Source: Solobacterium sp.
GTDB lineage: Bacteria; Bacillota_I; Bacilli_A; Erysipelotrichales; Erysipelotrichaceae
DNA: 36,056 bases
Assembly (NCBI GenBank): GCA_024696355.1
Contig: JAILGV010000003.1
Location: 1 to 36,056, forward strand
Reading direction: 5' to 3'
The notes under the pieces were generated by a model. That model ran no database searches, had not been told where the DNA came from, and saw only the letters and a list, made by a program, of their open reading frames with translations. Position numbers and translations under genes: made by a program. Shown one piece after another: positions 1 to 8,150 of the stretch; position 1 is the first letter of the stretch; every line of letters begins with the position of its first letter.

Positions 1-2
1 CA

Positions 3-407
3 CTGTATCTTGTCGGCGGCGGACAGGAGGAAGAGAAGCTGCGGCAGATGGTGAAGGACATGGACATGCATCATGTCGTATTCCTGGGCTACCGGCAGAA
101 TCCCTACGGCATGATCAGAAAATGCGACCTGTTTCCTTTAAGCAGTCTTTATGAGGGATTTGCGACAGTCATCAATGATAGCCTGATCTGCGGCACGCCT
201 GTTCTGACGAGAAAAGTCAGCGGATGTGACGAGCAGATTACCTGTGACGACTACGGCTGGATTGTGGAAAACAGTCAGAAGGGACTGACCGAAGGTCTCA
301 AGAATGCCCTCTGTTCCATGGGTGAGCTGGAAGACAGGAAACTGATGCTCAGAAATTATGTCTATCCCAACGATGAGATTCTGAAAGAGTTCATGGAGGT
401 TTTTTAA
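3..407 (+). CDS. Glycosyltransferase family 4 (GT-B), C-terminal part only
   Basis: The gene runs in from before the window; the first complete codon is at 3 and the stop is TAA at 405-407. The visible 134 residues are the C-terminal Rossmann half of a GT4 transferase: an LVGGG strand-loop, an FLGY strand, then EGF...CGTPVL, the nucleotide-sugar binding signature. In GT4 enzymes this segment normally reads E-x7-E. Here the second acid is aspartate (EGFATVIND), a conservative change. The family transfers a sugar from a nucleotide donor to a lipid-linked acceptor on the cytoplasmic face. The stop lies 3 bases before the next start, so it probably shares an operon with the polymerase. Donor and acceptor cannot be told from this fragment. 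Confidence 0.85.
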   Translation: MYLVGGGQEEEKLRQMVKDMDMHHVVFLGYRQNPYGMIRKCDLFPLSSLYEGFATVINDSLICGTPVLTRKVSGCDEQITCDDYGWIVENSQKGLTEGLKNALCSMGELEDRKLMLRNYVYPNDEILKEFMEVF

Positions 408-410
408 GCC

Positions 411-1979
411 GTGAAGAAAATATTCAGTGAAAAACTGCTTCACAGAGCGATCATACTTTTAATCGTGATTCAGCCGTTAATCGACCTGGATTATCTTTTT
501 TATGATTTCCTGGATCAGTTCGGCCTGCCCAGATTTGCGACAGTTGTCAGATTCCTGATCCTGCCGGGTCTTCTGATCTGGTCATTCCTGCTCAGGGAGC
601 CGAAAAAGAAGCGGACCTTTGTATTTGCCTTTCTGTACGGTGCCGCGCTTCTGGCGTATTTCGCACTGCACTGCAGGCAGGCAGCTGCGTTAAGGGAACG
701 GCTTGATTTTACCGATAACTTTGTCTTCACCGTCTGGCAGGAGCTGACTTATGTTCTGACGCTCGTTCTGCCCTACGGTGCGGTTTATTTCATTTATCAC
801 GAGCACTTTACAAGGAAGGAACTGCGGAACATCGTCATGTTTCTTTCGGCTGTCATCAGTATTCCGATTGTGCTGGGAGATCTGTTTGTCAGTGCGAAAA
901 GCACATATTACGGCAATACCGTCGGCAACTTCTTTTCCTGGTTTTCGGGTATATACAACTGGTATCATCCCCGGACACTGGCCTCCAAGTTCCTGTTCAA
1001 CGAGGGAAACACGGTCGGCATTCTGCTGTTTATGCTTCTGCCGCTGATGTATTACTTTATGGCGGTTGAGGAAGATGCGAAGACGAAAAGGAGAATGACC
1101 GTCCTGATCATCGTGCAGTCGCTGGGCATGCAGATGCTGGCAACCAGAGTCGCCACTTACGGCGCGCTGCTGGTCCCGCTGATGTTCCTGGTGATTTATG
1201 CCTTTGATGCATTTGTTCTGAAGGAAGTGAAATTTCAGAAGAATACGGCACTGGTATGTCTGTGTTCGGCTGCGCTGTTCGGTGCCATACTGAACTGGAC
1301 ACCGGCTGTGCAGAATCAGAAGGTCGATGCAAAAAACGATGTCGCACTGCTTTCCAACAATATGATCCAGTTTGCCGGGGATGAGCTTCTCAAGGCCGAG
1401 GATCTTGTGCCGGGATCGGTCGAATACATCAATTTCTATGTGTATGCATTCGAGACATACGGCATCAACGGCAGATATATCCAGTCTGTTCCGTCGATGT
1501 ACTATACGGACTTTTACTCCTACCAGCATGATCCGAAATTCTGGTTTGATGTCTGCATGATGCCGGTATTTGACCGTGTCAGCGGCAGACAGGTTGAAAC
1601 CATCTTCACAAAGTACAAGTATAAAAACCTGACGTCTGCGGAGAAAATTCTGGGCATGGGATACAGCACATTCATGAACGGCTCCATCGTTCTGGAAAAA
1701 GACTTTGCAATGCAGATCTATCTTCTCGGCTATGCCGGCGAAGTGCTCTGTGTTCTGCCGTGGGTTCTGATCTGCCTGTACGGCTTTGTCATGTTTGTCA
1801 GATATTTCAGAAAGCTGATCAATCTTGAGAACATGATTCTTGTTGTCAGCGTCTGTGCCGGCTTCGGCAGCGCTTGGCTGTCAGGACATATGCTGGATCA
1901 GTTTATTACGACGATTTTCATGGCACTGCTCACCGCAGTACTTCTCAATCATGTTCATGAGGCAAAGGAGAGTGCGTAA
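411..1979 (+). CDS. O-antigen ligase/polymerase-like (Wzy-type) membrane protein
   Basis: A 522-residue polytopic membrane protein starting at GTG 411. A GGAGG ribosome site lies 11 bases upstream, inside the end of the GT4 gene. Hydrophobic helices fill the N-terminal 280 residues. A large extracytoplasmic loop of about 150 residues follows (roughly 285-430), and two more helices close the protein. That layout (many helices, one long outer loop late in the protein, small tail) is typical of O-antigen polymerase/ligase-like proteins, which join lipid-linked repeat units outside the membrane. The neighbours (GT4 upstream, GT2 overlapping by one base downstream, flippases later) fit a Wzy role. 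Sequence identity in this family is low, so the call rests mostly on topology and context. Confidence 0.65.
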   Translation: MKKIFSEKLLHRAIILLIVIQPLIDLDYLFYDFLDQFGLPRFATVVRFLILPGLLIWSFLLREPKKKRTFVFAFLYGAALLAYFALHCRQAAALRERLDFTDNFVFTVWQELTYVLTLVLPYGAVYFIYHEHFTRKELRNIVMFLSAVISIPIVLGDLFVSAKSTYYGNTVGNFFSWFSGIYNWYHPRTLASKFLFNEGNTVGILLFMLLPLMYYFMAVEEDAKTKRRMTVLIIVQSLGMQMLATRVATYGALLVPLMFLVIYAFDAFVLKEVKFQKNTALVCLCSAALFGAILNWTPAVQNQKVDAKNDVALLSNNMIQFAGDELLKAEDLVPGSVEYINFYVYAFETYGINGRYIQSVPSMYYTDFYSYQHDPKFWFDVCMMPVFDRVSGRQVETIFTKYKYKNLTSAEKILGMGYSTFMNGSIVLEKDFAMQIYLLGYAGEVLCVLPWVLICLYGFVMFVRYFRKLINLENMILVVSVCAGFGSAWLSGHMLDQFITTIFMALLTAVLLNHVHEAKESA

Positions 1980-2953
1980 TGCCGAAAGTATCAGTTGTTG
2001 TCCCGTGCTACAACTGCCGTGATACGGTTGTAAAATCACTGGATTCACTTGCAGCACAGACATTGAAGGATATTGAAATTATTGCCGTCAATGACGGAAG
2101 TACGGACGGTACATTGTCCGTTCTGGAGGATTATCAGAGAAATCATCCGGAACTGAATATGAAAGTGTTCTCCAAGATCAATGAGGGAATTGCCGAATGC
2201 AGGAATTTCGGCGTTTCCAAAGTGACAGGAGACTATTTCGGATTTCTGGACAGTGATGACTATACGGTGCCGGAAATGTTCAGCGACCTGTACGCACTGG
2301 CCGGGGAAAAGGAACTGGATGTTGCCGTATCTGATTTTTACTGGGTGAATTCGGAAGGGGAGACACTGCAGAAGGACGGACCGTATGAGCCGGGACAGGA
2401 CATGATGGTGAATCTGTTTGCCGTGCTTTGGAACAAACTCTACCGGACATCATTTGTCCGCAGTCTCGATCTTGTTTTTCCGAAGGGAAACCGGTATGAG
2501 GATGCCTGCTGGCTGTACTGCATGAGCTGTCATGTCAGAAAGATCGGCTTTACCGGAAAGCCCTATGTACGCTATGTGCAGCATGATATGTCTATCACCC
2601 ACAACAACAACGATCAGGTGAAGAACATGATCAGTGTTTTCCGGATCATCCTGCAGTATTACCGGGACCACGGTCTGTATGAGGAATATCATGATGCCCT
2701 GGAGTATATCCACATCAAATTCTTCCTTGGCAACAGCTTCCTGCGAAGTGCACGGATCAGGGACAGGGAAGACAGAAACCGGACCATCCGCATGGGCTGG
2801 GACCTGCTCAACAGCGAATTCCCGGACTGGCATAAAAACCCGTATCTGAAATCCATGGGAGGGTTGAAAAACAGATACTTCTCGATGGTGCGGGGATGGA
2901 ATATCATGCTTTTCGCCTGGATTTTCAGGAATTTCAAGAAAGACAACCTGTAA
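1979..2953 (+). CDS. Glycosyltransferase family 2 (GT-A)
   Basis: A 324-residue GT2 transferase starting at the ATG that shares one base with the preceding TAA (TAATG), indicating translational coupling. The N-terminal GT-A domain has SVVVPCYN at about 5-12, VNDGSTDGT at about 37-45 and the metal-binding FLDSDDY around 89-95. After about residue 200 comes the basic/aromatic tail common in capsule GT2 enzymes; it resembles the tail of the GT2 at 14949-15902. The enzyme probably adds one sugar to a polyprenyl-linked repeat unit. The donor sugar cannot be predicted. A 13-bp stem-loop begins 12 bases after the stop. Confidence 0.9.
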   Translation: MPKVSVVVPCYNCRDTVVKSLDSLAAQTLKDIEIIAVNDGSTDGTLSVLEDYQRNHPELNMKVFSKINEGIAECRNFGVSKVTGDYFGFLDSDDYTVPEMFSDLYALAGEKELDVAVSDFYWVNSEGETLQKDGPYEPGQDMMVNLFAVLWNKLYRTSFVRSLDLVFPKGNRYEDACWLYCMSCHVRKIGFTGKPYVRYVQHDMSITHNNNDQVKNMISVFRIILQYYRDHGLYEEYHDALEYIHIKFFLGNSFLRSARIRDREDRNRTIRMGWDLLNSEFPDWHKNPYLKSMGGLKNRYFSMVRGWNIMLFAWIFRNFKKDNL

Positions 2954-2965
2954 AAACCGAATTCC

Positions 2966-3002
2966 AAAGCTGTGGTTCCCGTATATTTTGAATCACAGCT
3001 TT
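2966..3002 (+). terminator. 13-bp stem-loop overlapping the next promoter
   Basis: The left arm 2966-2978 (AAAGCTGTGGTTC) pairs with the right arm 2990-3002 (GAATCACAGCTTT), with one G-U pair and an 11-base loop. Only three Ts follow, so as a terminator it is weak. The right arm covers part of the -35 box (2988-2993) and the start of the spacer of the promoter below. It could end the upstream unit, act as an operator, or both. Confidence 0.5.
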
Positions 3003-3016
3003 CTGTAAGGTATAAT
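2988..3016 (+). promoter_or_regulatory. Sigma-A-type promoter for the GtrB-like/LCP unit
   Basis: TTGAAT at 2988-2993, a 17-base spacer and a perfect TATAAT at 3011-3016. Transcription would begin near 3023, leaving an 18-base leader that carries TGGAGG before ATG 3041. This is the best full -35/-10 promoter in the window. Confidence 0.7.
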
Positions 3017-3040
3017 AAATATGTTTTGGAGGTATCCTTC

Positions 3041-3967
3041 ATGGCTCTGCTATCAATCGTAGTTCCGTGTTATAACGAAGAACTGACAGTCGACCTGTTT
3101 TATGAAGCGGTCACGGAAGTCGTAAACAAGATGGATCTTGATCACGAGATCATTTTTGTCAATGACGGCTCCAAAGATCAGACACTGAATAAAATGCTGG
3201 CCCTGCACAATGCCCATCCGTCCGAAGTCAAAGTTGTGGATTTCAGCAGAAACTTCGGCAAGGAGGCGGCCCTGCTGGCAGGTCTGAGACATGCCAAGGG
3301 AGACTATGTAACGGTCATGGATTCCGATCTGCAGGATCCGCCGGCATATCTGCCCAGAATGCTTGAAACCATGGAGAAAAACGGGGACGACGTCGTCGGG
3401 ACAAGGCGTGTGACAAGAGCCGGTGAACCGAAGATCCGTTCCTGGTTTGCCAGACAGTTCTACAAGCTGATCAACCAGTGGATTGAAGTCGAGATCGTCG
3501 ACGGTGCCCGTGACTTCAGACTGATGAAGCGTCAGGTCGTTGATTCGATCCTGTCGCTGAAGGAATACAGCCGTTTCTCAAAAGGTCTGTTTGTCTGGGT
3601 CGGCTATCAGACGGAATATCTGGAATATGAGAATATCGAGCGTGTTGCCGGGGAAACAAAATGGTCTTTCTTCAAGCTGTTCCGCTATGCGCTGGACGGT
3701 ATTGTCGAATACACCAACGTACCGCTGCGGCTGTCCGAATTCGCCGGTGGCGCACTGACCGGAATCATGACGCTGGAACTGCTTGTCCTGCTGGTGATGT
3801 CACTGGCGGGAAAGGCTGTTTCATTCAATGCGGTTCTGCTTTCCGCCGTGCTGTTTTTCGGAGGGGTGATCCTTCTTGCGATCGGCATTGTCGGTGAGTA
3901 TCTTTCCAAAACATATGATGAGGTCAAAGGCAGACCGCAGTATATTATCAAGAAATATTACGAGTAA
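3041..3967 (+). CDS. GtrB/DPM1-like polyprenyl-phosphate glycosyltransferase (GT2)
   Basis: A 308-residue protein. ATG 3041 is chosen because a TGGAGG site precedes it and the promoter lies at 2988-3016; the upstream in-frame ATG at 2972 would lie upstream of the predicted transcription start. The GT-A domain carries VPCYNEE (8-14), FVNDGSKD (39-46) and DSDLQDPP (94-101), the hallmark of the DPM1/GtrB/CsbB branch. Two hydrophobic helices near the C-terminus (about 230-255 and 260-288) match the GtrB architecture. These enzymes load one sugar onto undecaprenyl phosphate at the inner face; the lipid-linked sugar is then flipped and used by a polytopic GT-C transferase. No GtrA-type flippase is adjacent; the DUF6056-like protein at 24006 could be the consumer (inference). 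Confidence 0.88.
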   Translation: MALLSIVVPCYNEELTVDLFYEAVTEVVNKMDLDHEIIFVNDGSKDQTLNKMLALHNAHPSEVKVVDFSRNFGKEAALLAGLRHAKGDYVTVMDSDLQDPPAYLPRMLETMEKNGDDVVGTRRVTRAGEPKIRSWFARQFYKLINQWIEVEIVDGARDFRLMKRQVVDSILSLKEYSRFSKGLFVWVGYQTEYLEYENIERVAGETKWSFFKLFRYALDGIVEYTNVPLRLSEFAGGALTGIMTLELLVLLVMSLAGKAVSFNAVLLSAVLFFGGVILLAIGIVGEYLSKTYDEVKGRPQYIIKKYYE

Positions 3968-3992
3968 ATAAACTTCAGAAGGAGGTATCCTG

Positions 3993-4769
3993 ATGTCAGA
4001 AGAAAGAGCGGAATCCCGCCGCGCCGGCAGGGAAAAATATGCCGACAGGGCAGCGAGAAGAAGAAACAAAATCATCAACAACACGATGACTGTGATTATT
4101 CTGCTTCTGTCTGCGGCAGTTATAGCGGCTTTCATATTAAACATGATCAGAGTGCGCAGGCAGTCAACGGTGGCCAATGAAGGCACGGAGTCGGAACTTG
4201 TGGCCGACATGGACAATTCCATGAAAAACGATCTCTACCGGATCGGAAACAACCCGACCGAGGTAGAGAAGGAGTATTTCCAGAAGCTTACGGACACTCT
4301 GAAATCCGGAACCAAGGAAGAGCAGGCGGAAGCGGTGGTATATGCGTTTGTGTCTGATTTTTTCACATGGACAAACAAGGACGGAAACTATGAAGTGGGC
4401 GGACAGCAGTATATCTACGGACCGAAGTACACTTCCTTTGAATCCTGGGCACTGAGCGATTACTACAGGGACCTTGATCTTTACATCAGCCAGTACGGAA
4501 GGGAGAACCTTCCGCAGGTAAAAGAAGTCATGACGGATGCCGAAACATTTAAGACGGATGATTTTGAAGTTGTGACCAGCGACCCGCATGTGACAATGGA
4601 CTGCTATCAGGTACAGGTCAAATGGACATATGACAGCAATGCGAAGGTTGATCTTGCGAATTTCCCGGATCATGTCCGTTTCCAGGTCGTGGACAACAAC
4701 GGAAGAATGGAAATTGCGGAATTCTATGACATGCCGAGTGTCATTGCATGGGAAGCAGCCAACAGCTGA
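3993..4769 (+). CDS. Single-pass membrane protein, unknown, paired with LCP ligase
   Basis: 258 residues, start ATG 3993 preceded by AAGGAGG. The first 28 residues are strongly basic (an Arg/Lys-rich cytoplasmic tail), one hydrophobic helix lies at about 31-52, and the remaining 200 residues would be outside. The outer part is mixed helix and strand without cysteines and without a family motif I recognise. The gene sits 25 bases after the GtrB-like gene and 11 bases before the LCP start, so it is co-transcribed with both. The same plan (basic tail, one helix, soluble outer domain) is seen in the 376-residue protein at 31592-32722, but I see no convincing similarity in sequence. A role as accessory subunit in wall-polymer attachment is only a guess from position. 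Confidence 0.8.
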   Translation: MSEERAESRRAGREKYADRAARRRNKIINNTMTVIILLLSAAVIAAFILNMIRVRRQSTVANEGTESELVADMDNSMKNDLYRIGNNPTEVEKEYFQKLTDTLKSGTKEEQAEAVVYAFVSDFFTWTNKDGNYEVGGQQYIYGPKYTSFESWALSDYYRDLDLYISQYGRENLPQVKEVMTDAETFKTDDFEVVTSDPHVTMDCYQVQVKWTYDSNAKVDLANFPDHVRFQVVDNNGRMEIAEFYDMPSVIAWEAANS

Positions 4770-4780
4770 GGAGGCGGATT

Positions 4781-7126
4781 ATGAGCAGAAAAAGAAACAG
4801 TCATACCGCATCCCGTATGCGTGTGAAAGGTGACACATCAGTCATCAATATCATCATTACCGCACTGACAGTTGCGGCCAATGTCGCGGTTCTCTACGTC
4901 ATGCTGAATACAACGAGATTCTCAAATCTCAGCGGAAATCTTTTCATGAAGATCAACATTGCCGTGCTGGCACTGCTGCTTCTGCTGAATATCTCCGTAA
5001 TCATCGGCATGCGTTCAAGAAAAACACCGGTTTACATTCTCTGTGCAGTGCTGATGGGCGGCATTCTCGGTGTCGGTTCCTATGCGGCTTATGCCGTCTC
5101 CAAAGTCAATTCCAATCTTGACAAGATGACGGCTGCCACAACAACCGAATCGGTTTATGCGTCCCTTGTCGTATACAGCGAAGACGGAAAGCAGACAATT
5201 ACCGATGTCGGACAGCTCGACGGAAAAACCGTCGGCTATGCGGCTGATACAAGTTCGGGAAGCCTGGGCAAAAGCAATCTCGATGCCCAGAAGCTGATGG
5301 TTTCCTATGAAGAGTTCCAGGATTATCCGACGATGCTGCTGGCACTGTTCAACGGTGAGATTGACTGTGCGGTTCTTCCGTCAAATTATGAATCAATGTA
5401 TGCCAATGAGACCGGACTGTCTTCGTATCTGGGCAATACGGCATCAATCGCCGATTATGAGGACAAGGTTGTCATTCAGAATACAACCGGTGCCGACAAG
5501 GACCTGACAAAGGATCCGTTCACGATCCTTCTGATCGGAAATGCCGACGGTCTTTCCGATACGATGATCCTGTGCTCGGTGAACCCGATTTCAATGAAGG
5601 TCACAATGTCCTCCCTGGCCAGAGACAGCTATGTGCCGATTACCTGCTACGGCGGAAACTCCTCCAAGCTGAATGCGGCACGTGCGGTCAGCAGGCAGTG
5701 CACGATTGACACGATTTCGAAGCTTGTCGGCGTTGACATCGACTATTATGCGGAAGTCAATTTCCAGGGTGTCGTTGACATTGTCGATGCCCTCGGCGGA
5801 ATTGTCGTAAATTCACCGGTTGAATTTGTCGGCCAGTCCGCATCCACGCAGAGAGGCCACTATACAGTCTGGGTTCCGGCAGGTGAGAACGTGCTGCTCA
5901 ACGGTGAGCAGGCGCTTGCCTTTGCAAGAGAAAGACATCTGTTCGCAACAGGTGACTTTGCCCGCCAGCAGCACCAGCAGCAGGTCATTGAAGCCATTGT
6001 CCGCACAATCATGCGTACCAGGGATATCAATACATTCCTGAATGTGCTGGATGCGGCAGGCGACAATATCCAGACCAACATTTCCGTGGAACAGATGACC
6101 GGCTTCATGAAGTATGCGCTTCAGAAGGTCAACAGATACTACAACCAGGAACAGGTTGAAAAGGTATTCCATATCGTAAACTCCAGAGTCACCGGTTATT
6201 CTTCGGGTCTCTGGGATGACGGACTGCAGATGTCACTGTATATTTACAGACTCTGGAACGGTTCCCTGGCAGCCACAAGAAATGCCGTGATGCGCAATAT
6301 TGACATGGCAACCGCTATTACGCAGAAATCCTCGATTCAGTGGTCAAGCAACTGGGTTTATCCTGATGAGACAATCTCCGCGGAAGTCTACAGCGAGCCT
6401 ATGATACCGGCTGTCGTGCCTGAGACGCTCGGCAATTACATCGGCAGGGATATCGGAACACTGCAGGCTCTGGCAAACTCCATGGGCTTCAGCCTGAGCA
6501 TCACATATGTGCAGGATCCTTCCTATCCGAACGGAACGATTCTGTCCTATTCGCCGGGTCCGGGAACAGTGCTGAGTTCCATCTCCTATATCAGCGTGAC
6601 GGTTGTCAACAATGACGCCACGCCGACACCCGAAGCGGAGAAGTTCACGATTATCTTCAATGACTGTGACGGAAAAGAAATCATGAGGAAAACCGTGAAT
6701 AAGGGAGAAAGGGTGGCTCCTCCCGAAAAGACCGCCAAGCAGATCTTCACCTGGGCTCAGGAAAGCTATGTCGTAAATGAAGATATGACGGTGACACCGA
6801 AGGCCTGTGCGGCAATCGAAGTGCCTACGGCTGAACCTTCACCTTCACCGAGTGCCGATCCGACACCGGGAACTGATCCAACGCCGGGAACCGATCCGAC
6901 ACCGACGCCGGATACAACGCCGACACCTGTGACGACGCCCGACCCGACGCCGACACCCGTTCCGGCTACACCTGAGCCGACGCCTGTGCCGACGCCTGAT
7001 CCTACACCGATACCGGAGCCGACACCTGACCCGACACCGATACCGGAGCCTCCGGCTGACCCGACGCCGGTACCGGAACCTCCGGCTGACCCGGCACCTT
7101 CCGAGCCGGCAAATCCGGAAGGCTAG
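4781..7126 (+). CDS. LytR-CpsA-Psr (LCP) glycopolymer ligase with SBP-like, PASTA and Pro-rich parts
   Basis: 781 residues from ATG 4781, which follows GAGGAGG at 4768-4774; the in-frame ATG at 4748 lies inside the upstream gene without a ribosome site. Order: three membrane helices (about 20-42, 55-77, 84-106); a segment at about 125-235 resembling half of a periplasmic solute-binding domain (LDGKTVGY...DYPTMLLALFNGEIDCAVLP); the LCP domain at about 246-410 with D260-T261-M262, R281-D282, RERH at 383-386 and GDFARQQ at 391-397, the residues that bind polyprenyl pyrophosphate; a PASTA-like domain (546-611); an InlB-type beta-repeat (620-678); and a Pro/Thr/Asp-rich tail to the end. LCP enzymes move lipid-linked glycopolymers onto peptidoglycan. 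No LPXTG sorting signal is present. Confidence 0.92.
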   Translation: MSRKRNSHTASRMRVKGDTSVINIIITALTVAANVAVLYVMLNTTRFSNLSGNLFMKINIAVLALLLLLNISVIIGMRSRKTPVYILCAVLMGGILGVGSYAAYAVSKVNSNLDKMTAATTTESVYASLVVYSEDGKQTITDVGQLDGKTVGYAADTSSGSLGKSNLDAQKLMVSYEEFQDYPTMLLALFNGEIDCAVLPSNYESMYANETGLSSYLGNTASIADYEDKVVIQNTTGADKDLTKDPFTILLIGNADGLSDTMILCSVNPISMKVTMSSLARDSYVPITCYGGNSSKLNAARAVSRQCTIDTISKLVGVDIDYYAEVNFQGVVDIVDALGGIVVNSPVEFVGQSASTQRGHYTVWVPAGENVLLNGEQALAFARERHLFATGDFARQQHQQQVIEAIVRTIMRTRDINTFLNVLDAAGDNIQTNISVEQMTGFMKYALQKVNRYYNQEQVEKVFHIVNSRVTGYSSGLWDDGLQMSLYIYRLWNGSLAATRNAVMRNIDMATAITQKSSIQWSSNWVYPDETISAEVYSEPMIPAVVPETLGNYIGRDIGTLQALANSMGFSLSITYVQDPSYPNGTILSYSPGPGTVLSSISYISVTVVNNDATPTPEAEKFTIIFNDCDGKEIMRKTVNKGERVAPPEKTAKQIFTWAQESYVVNEDMTVTPKACAAIEVPTAEPSPSPSADPTPGTDPTPGTDPTPTPDTTPTPVTTPDPTPTPVPATPEPTPVPTPDPTPIPEPTPDPTPIPEPPADPTPVPEPPADPAPSEPANPEG
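6830..7113 (+). repeat. Degenerate Pro-Thr/Pro-Glu/Pro-Asp coding repeats
   Basis: The end of the LCP gene is a low-complexity array of short units coding PTP, PDPTP, PIPEP and PPADP. Two near-identical copies of an 18-base unit coding EPPADP occur at about 7046-7100, and the PIPEP unit is also doubled. Such stretches usually span or stiffen against the cell wall, and the DNA repeats can change length by slippage. Confidence 0.75.
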
Positions 7127-7132
7127 CAAAAT

Positions 7133-7195
7133 ACTGAAGAAACCAGAGATTCATGAGGGAAGACAGAATTAAGGTCTTCCCTTTCTTCGGTTTTT
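7133..7195 (+). terminator. Rho-independent terminator after the LCP gene
   Basis: The inner stem AGGGAAGAC (7156-7164) pairs with GTCTTCCCT (7174-7182). An outer arm ACTGAAGAAA (7133-7142) pairs with TTTCTTCGGT (7182-7191) with one wobble, and a run of five Ts ends the element (7191-7195). It separates the LCP unit from the dTDP-sugar operon. Confidence 0.8.
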
Positions 7196-7206
7196 GCGGT
7201 CTGATA

Positions 7207-7215
7207 TGTTATCAT
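7207..7215 (+). promoter_or_regulatory. Candidate extended -10 promoter for rfbA operon
   Basis: TGTTATCAT matches TGnTATAAT with one mismatch and lies between the terminator above and ATG 7239. No good -35 box is present. It would give a start near 7222 and a short leader containing CAGGAGG. Confidence 0.4.
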
Positions 7216-7238
7216 ATACACGGATTCAGGAGGAATTT

Positions 7239-8150
7239 ATGAAAGGTATCATATTGGCCGGAGGAAGCGGAACACGTCTGTATCCTTTAACGCGGGTCAC
7301 ATCAAAACAGTTGCTGCCGGTTTATGACAAACCGATGATTTATTATCCCCTGAGCACACTGATGCTTGCGGGAATCCAGGATATACTGATTATCTCCACA
7401 CCTGTGGACCTGCCGAACTTTGAGCGTCTGCTCGGGGACGGTTCACAGTTCGGGGTTCATTTCTCCTTCAAGGTACAGGAAGTGCCCAACGGTCTGGCAC
7501 AGGCATTTGTTCTGGGAGAGGAATTCATCGGCGATGACGATGTATGTCTGATTCTGGGAGACAATATCTTCTACGGCAACCATTTCGGCAGAATGCTGCG
7601 GGAGGCCGTAGCCAATACCGAATCCAGAAATCATGCGACGGTATTCGGCAAATATGTCAATGATCCCGAACGGTTCGGAGTGGCAGAGTTCAATGAAGAC
7701 GGACAGGTTCTGTCACTTGAGGAAAAGCCTGCGCATCCGAAGTCAAACTATGCGGTTGTGGGACTGTATTTCTATGACAACAGGGTCGTGAAATATGCAA
7801 AGGAGCTGAAGCCCTCCGCAAGAGGCGAATACGAAATCACCGATCTGAACAAGATTTATCTTGCCAACGGGGAACTTGACTGCAAGGTTCTCGGCAGGGG
7901 ATTTGCATGGCTCGATACCGGAACAATCGAATCGCTGTCACAGGCTTCCGAATATGTAAAGCTTGTTGAAGAGGTTCAGGGCATCCGTATCTCCGTACCC
8001 GAGGAAATTGCCTATTACAATCAGTGGATCAATGAAGAACAGCTTCTGAATGCCGCTGAGGAATACGGCAAGAGCCCGTACGGAACACATCTCAGAAACA
8101 TTGCGAAAGGCAGTATACAGACAACTTATAACAAGAAAGGCAAAAACTGA
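7239..8150 (+). CDS. rfbA: Glucose-1-phosphate thymidylyltransferase
   Basis: 303 residues, the usual RmlA length. ATG 7239 is preceded by CAGGAGG; the longer in-frame start at 7194 lies in the terminator. It makes dTDP-glucose from dTTP and glucose-1-phosphate, the first step of all dTDP-deoxysugar routes. Visible motifs: [13 protein letters not shown] at 6-18, [17 protein letters not shown] from 22, LGDNIFYG for the metal site, EEKP and the YEITDLN segment. The stop overlaps the next start by ATGA, so it is the first gene of a four-gene coupled operon with the SDR, rfbB and glf. The rfbC and rfbD genes that would make dTDP-L-rhamnose are absent from the window. Confidence 0.97.
   Translation: MKGIILAGGSGTRLYPLTRVTSKQLLPVYDKPMIYYPLSTLMLAGIQDILIISTPVDLPNFERLLGDGSQFGVHFSFKVQEVPNGLAQAFVLGEEFIGDDDVCLILGDNIFYGNHFGRMLREAVANTESRNHATVFGKYVNDPERFGVAEFNEDGQVLSLEEKPAHPKSNYAVVGLYFYDNRVVKYAKELKPSARGEYEITDLNKIYLANGELDCKVLGRGFAWLDTGTIESLSQASEYVKLVEEVQGIRISVPEEIAYYNQWINEEQLLNAAEEYGKSPYGTHLRNIAKGSIQTTYNKKGKN

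Noticed and set aside
690-1529. A 279-codon minus-strand frame over the polymerase-like gene
   Set aside because: Antisense shadow without domain features; the sense frame has the hydrophobic pattern of a membrane protein and a ribosome site.
6845-7129. Arg-rich minus-strand frame over the proline repeats
   Set aside because: An artefact of reading the GC-rich Pro-codon repeats backwards.
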